This document shows, piece after piece, positions 63,912 to 64,000 of a DNA stretch of 64,000 nt (positions are counted from its first letter, which is position 1; every line of letters starts with the position of its first letter). The stretch is from an uncultured Propionibacteriaceae bacterium (GTDB taxonomy: Bacteria; Actinomycetota; Actinomycetes; Propionibacteriales; Propionibacteriaceae): the NCBI GenBank assembly GCA_938046585.1, contig CALIWR010000009.1, forward strand, positions 60,837 through 124,836, written 5' to 3'. The position numbers and the translations under genes were made by a program. The notes below the pieces were generated by a model. That model saw only the letters and a list, made by a program, of their open reading frames with translations, was not told the origin of the DNA and did no database searches.

Positions 63912-64000
63912 TCCAGCCCGAGCGAAGGCGCGGGCAAGCAGGCCCGGCCGCGGAGCACCCCGTCTGGACGACGAACGACGAGAAACGACTGACTCAACCA

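Overview
The window is about 65% GC and densely coded, with GTG starts, many 1-8 base gene overlaps and several genes that look leaderless. Gene content (membrane nitrate reductase with two NarK porters, quinol-type NO reductase, fused RmlC-RmlD, LPXTG surface protein, WXG100/EspC/YbaB-like proteins) points to a facultatively anaerobic actinobacterium. Propionibacteriaceae is a reasonable guess but is not proven by the sequence.

Layout. 1-4848: the tail of a siderophore or nonribosomal-peptide locus (two ABC exporter half-transporters, IucB/MbtK-like acyltransferase, type II thioesterase). 4861-7317: a membrane protein, then type VII secretion-associated cassette A (YbaB-like, EspC-like, WXG100-domain protein). 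7393-12521: aldo-keto reductase, two paralogous lipoproteins, ilvE and a FUSC-like membrane protein. 12824-14547: cassette B (SUKH protein, YbaB-like, EspC-like, WXG100-like carrier, no toxin). 14596-25057: a respiratory nitrate island, with regulator-narGHJI on the minus strand and two narK genes divergent. 25077-33211: an accessory island carrying cassette C (YbaB-like, EspC-like, carrier, nuclease toxin and eight tandem immunity genes) and a GH32 fructan hydrolase, edged by an ilvE remnant, a FUSC pseudogene and a pair of similar hairpin/promoter sequences. 33218-44101: a GH13 trehalose-synthase-like enzyme, three proline-rich membrane proteins, a glycosyltransferase, a methyltransferase and a SsuABC-type importer. 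44154-47498: PadR, ABC ATPase and a frameshifted FtsX permease. 47577-50802: WbqC-like and PIG-L genes with an inserted DUF2599-like pseudogene and lipoprotein between two copies of the PIG-L 5' end. 50869-53208: qNor. 54083-63911: rhamnose and surface-polysaccharide genes (rmlCD, CapD-like dehydratase, rmlB, rmlA), a frameshifted LPXTG adhesin and an FMN reductase.

The most interesting system is cassette C. A small Endonuclease_NS_2-type nuclease is encoded separately from its WXG100-like carrier. It is followed by eight 161-residue YezG/DUF600-like immunity genes spaced with a period of about 498 bp. Their ends are nearly constant, while three internal segments occur in different combinations in different copies. 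This looks like a modular immunity repertoire that diversifies by recombination. It recalls the EsaD/EsaG system of Staphylococcus aureus, but the secretion machinery is not in this window.

Nitrate genes and qNor would together allow nitrate respiration to nitrite and NO removal. The rml and CapD-like genes, the glycosyltransferase and possibly WbqC/PIG-L fit decoration of a rhamnose-containing surface polymer. About six probable single-base frameshifts fall in only three genes (FtsX, DUF2599-like, LPXTG adhesin), so the reads behind those sites should be checked before calling them pseudogenes.
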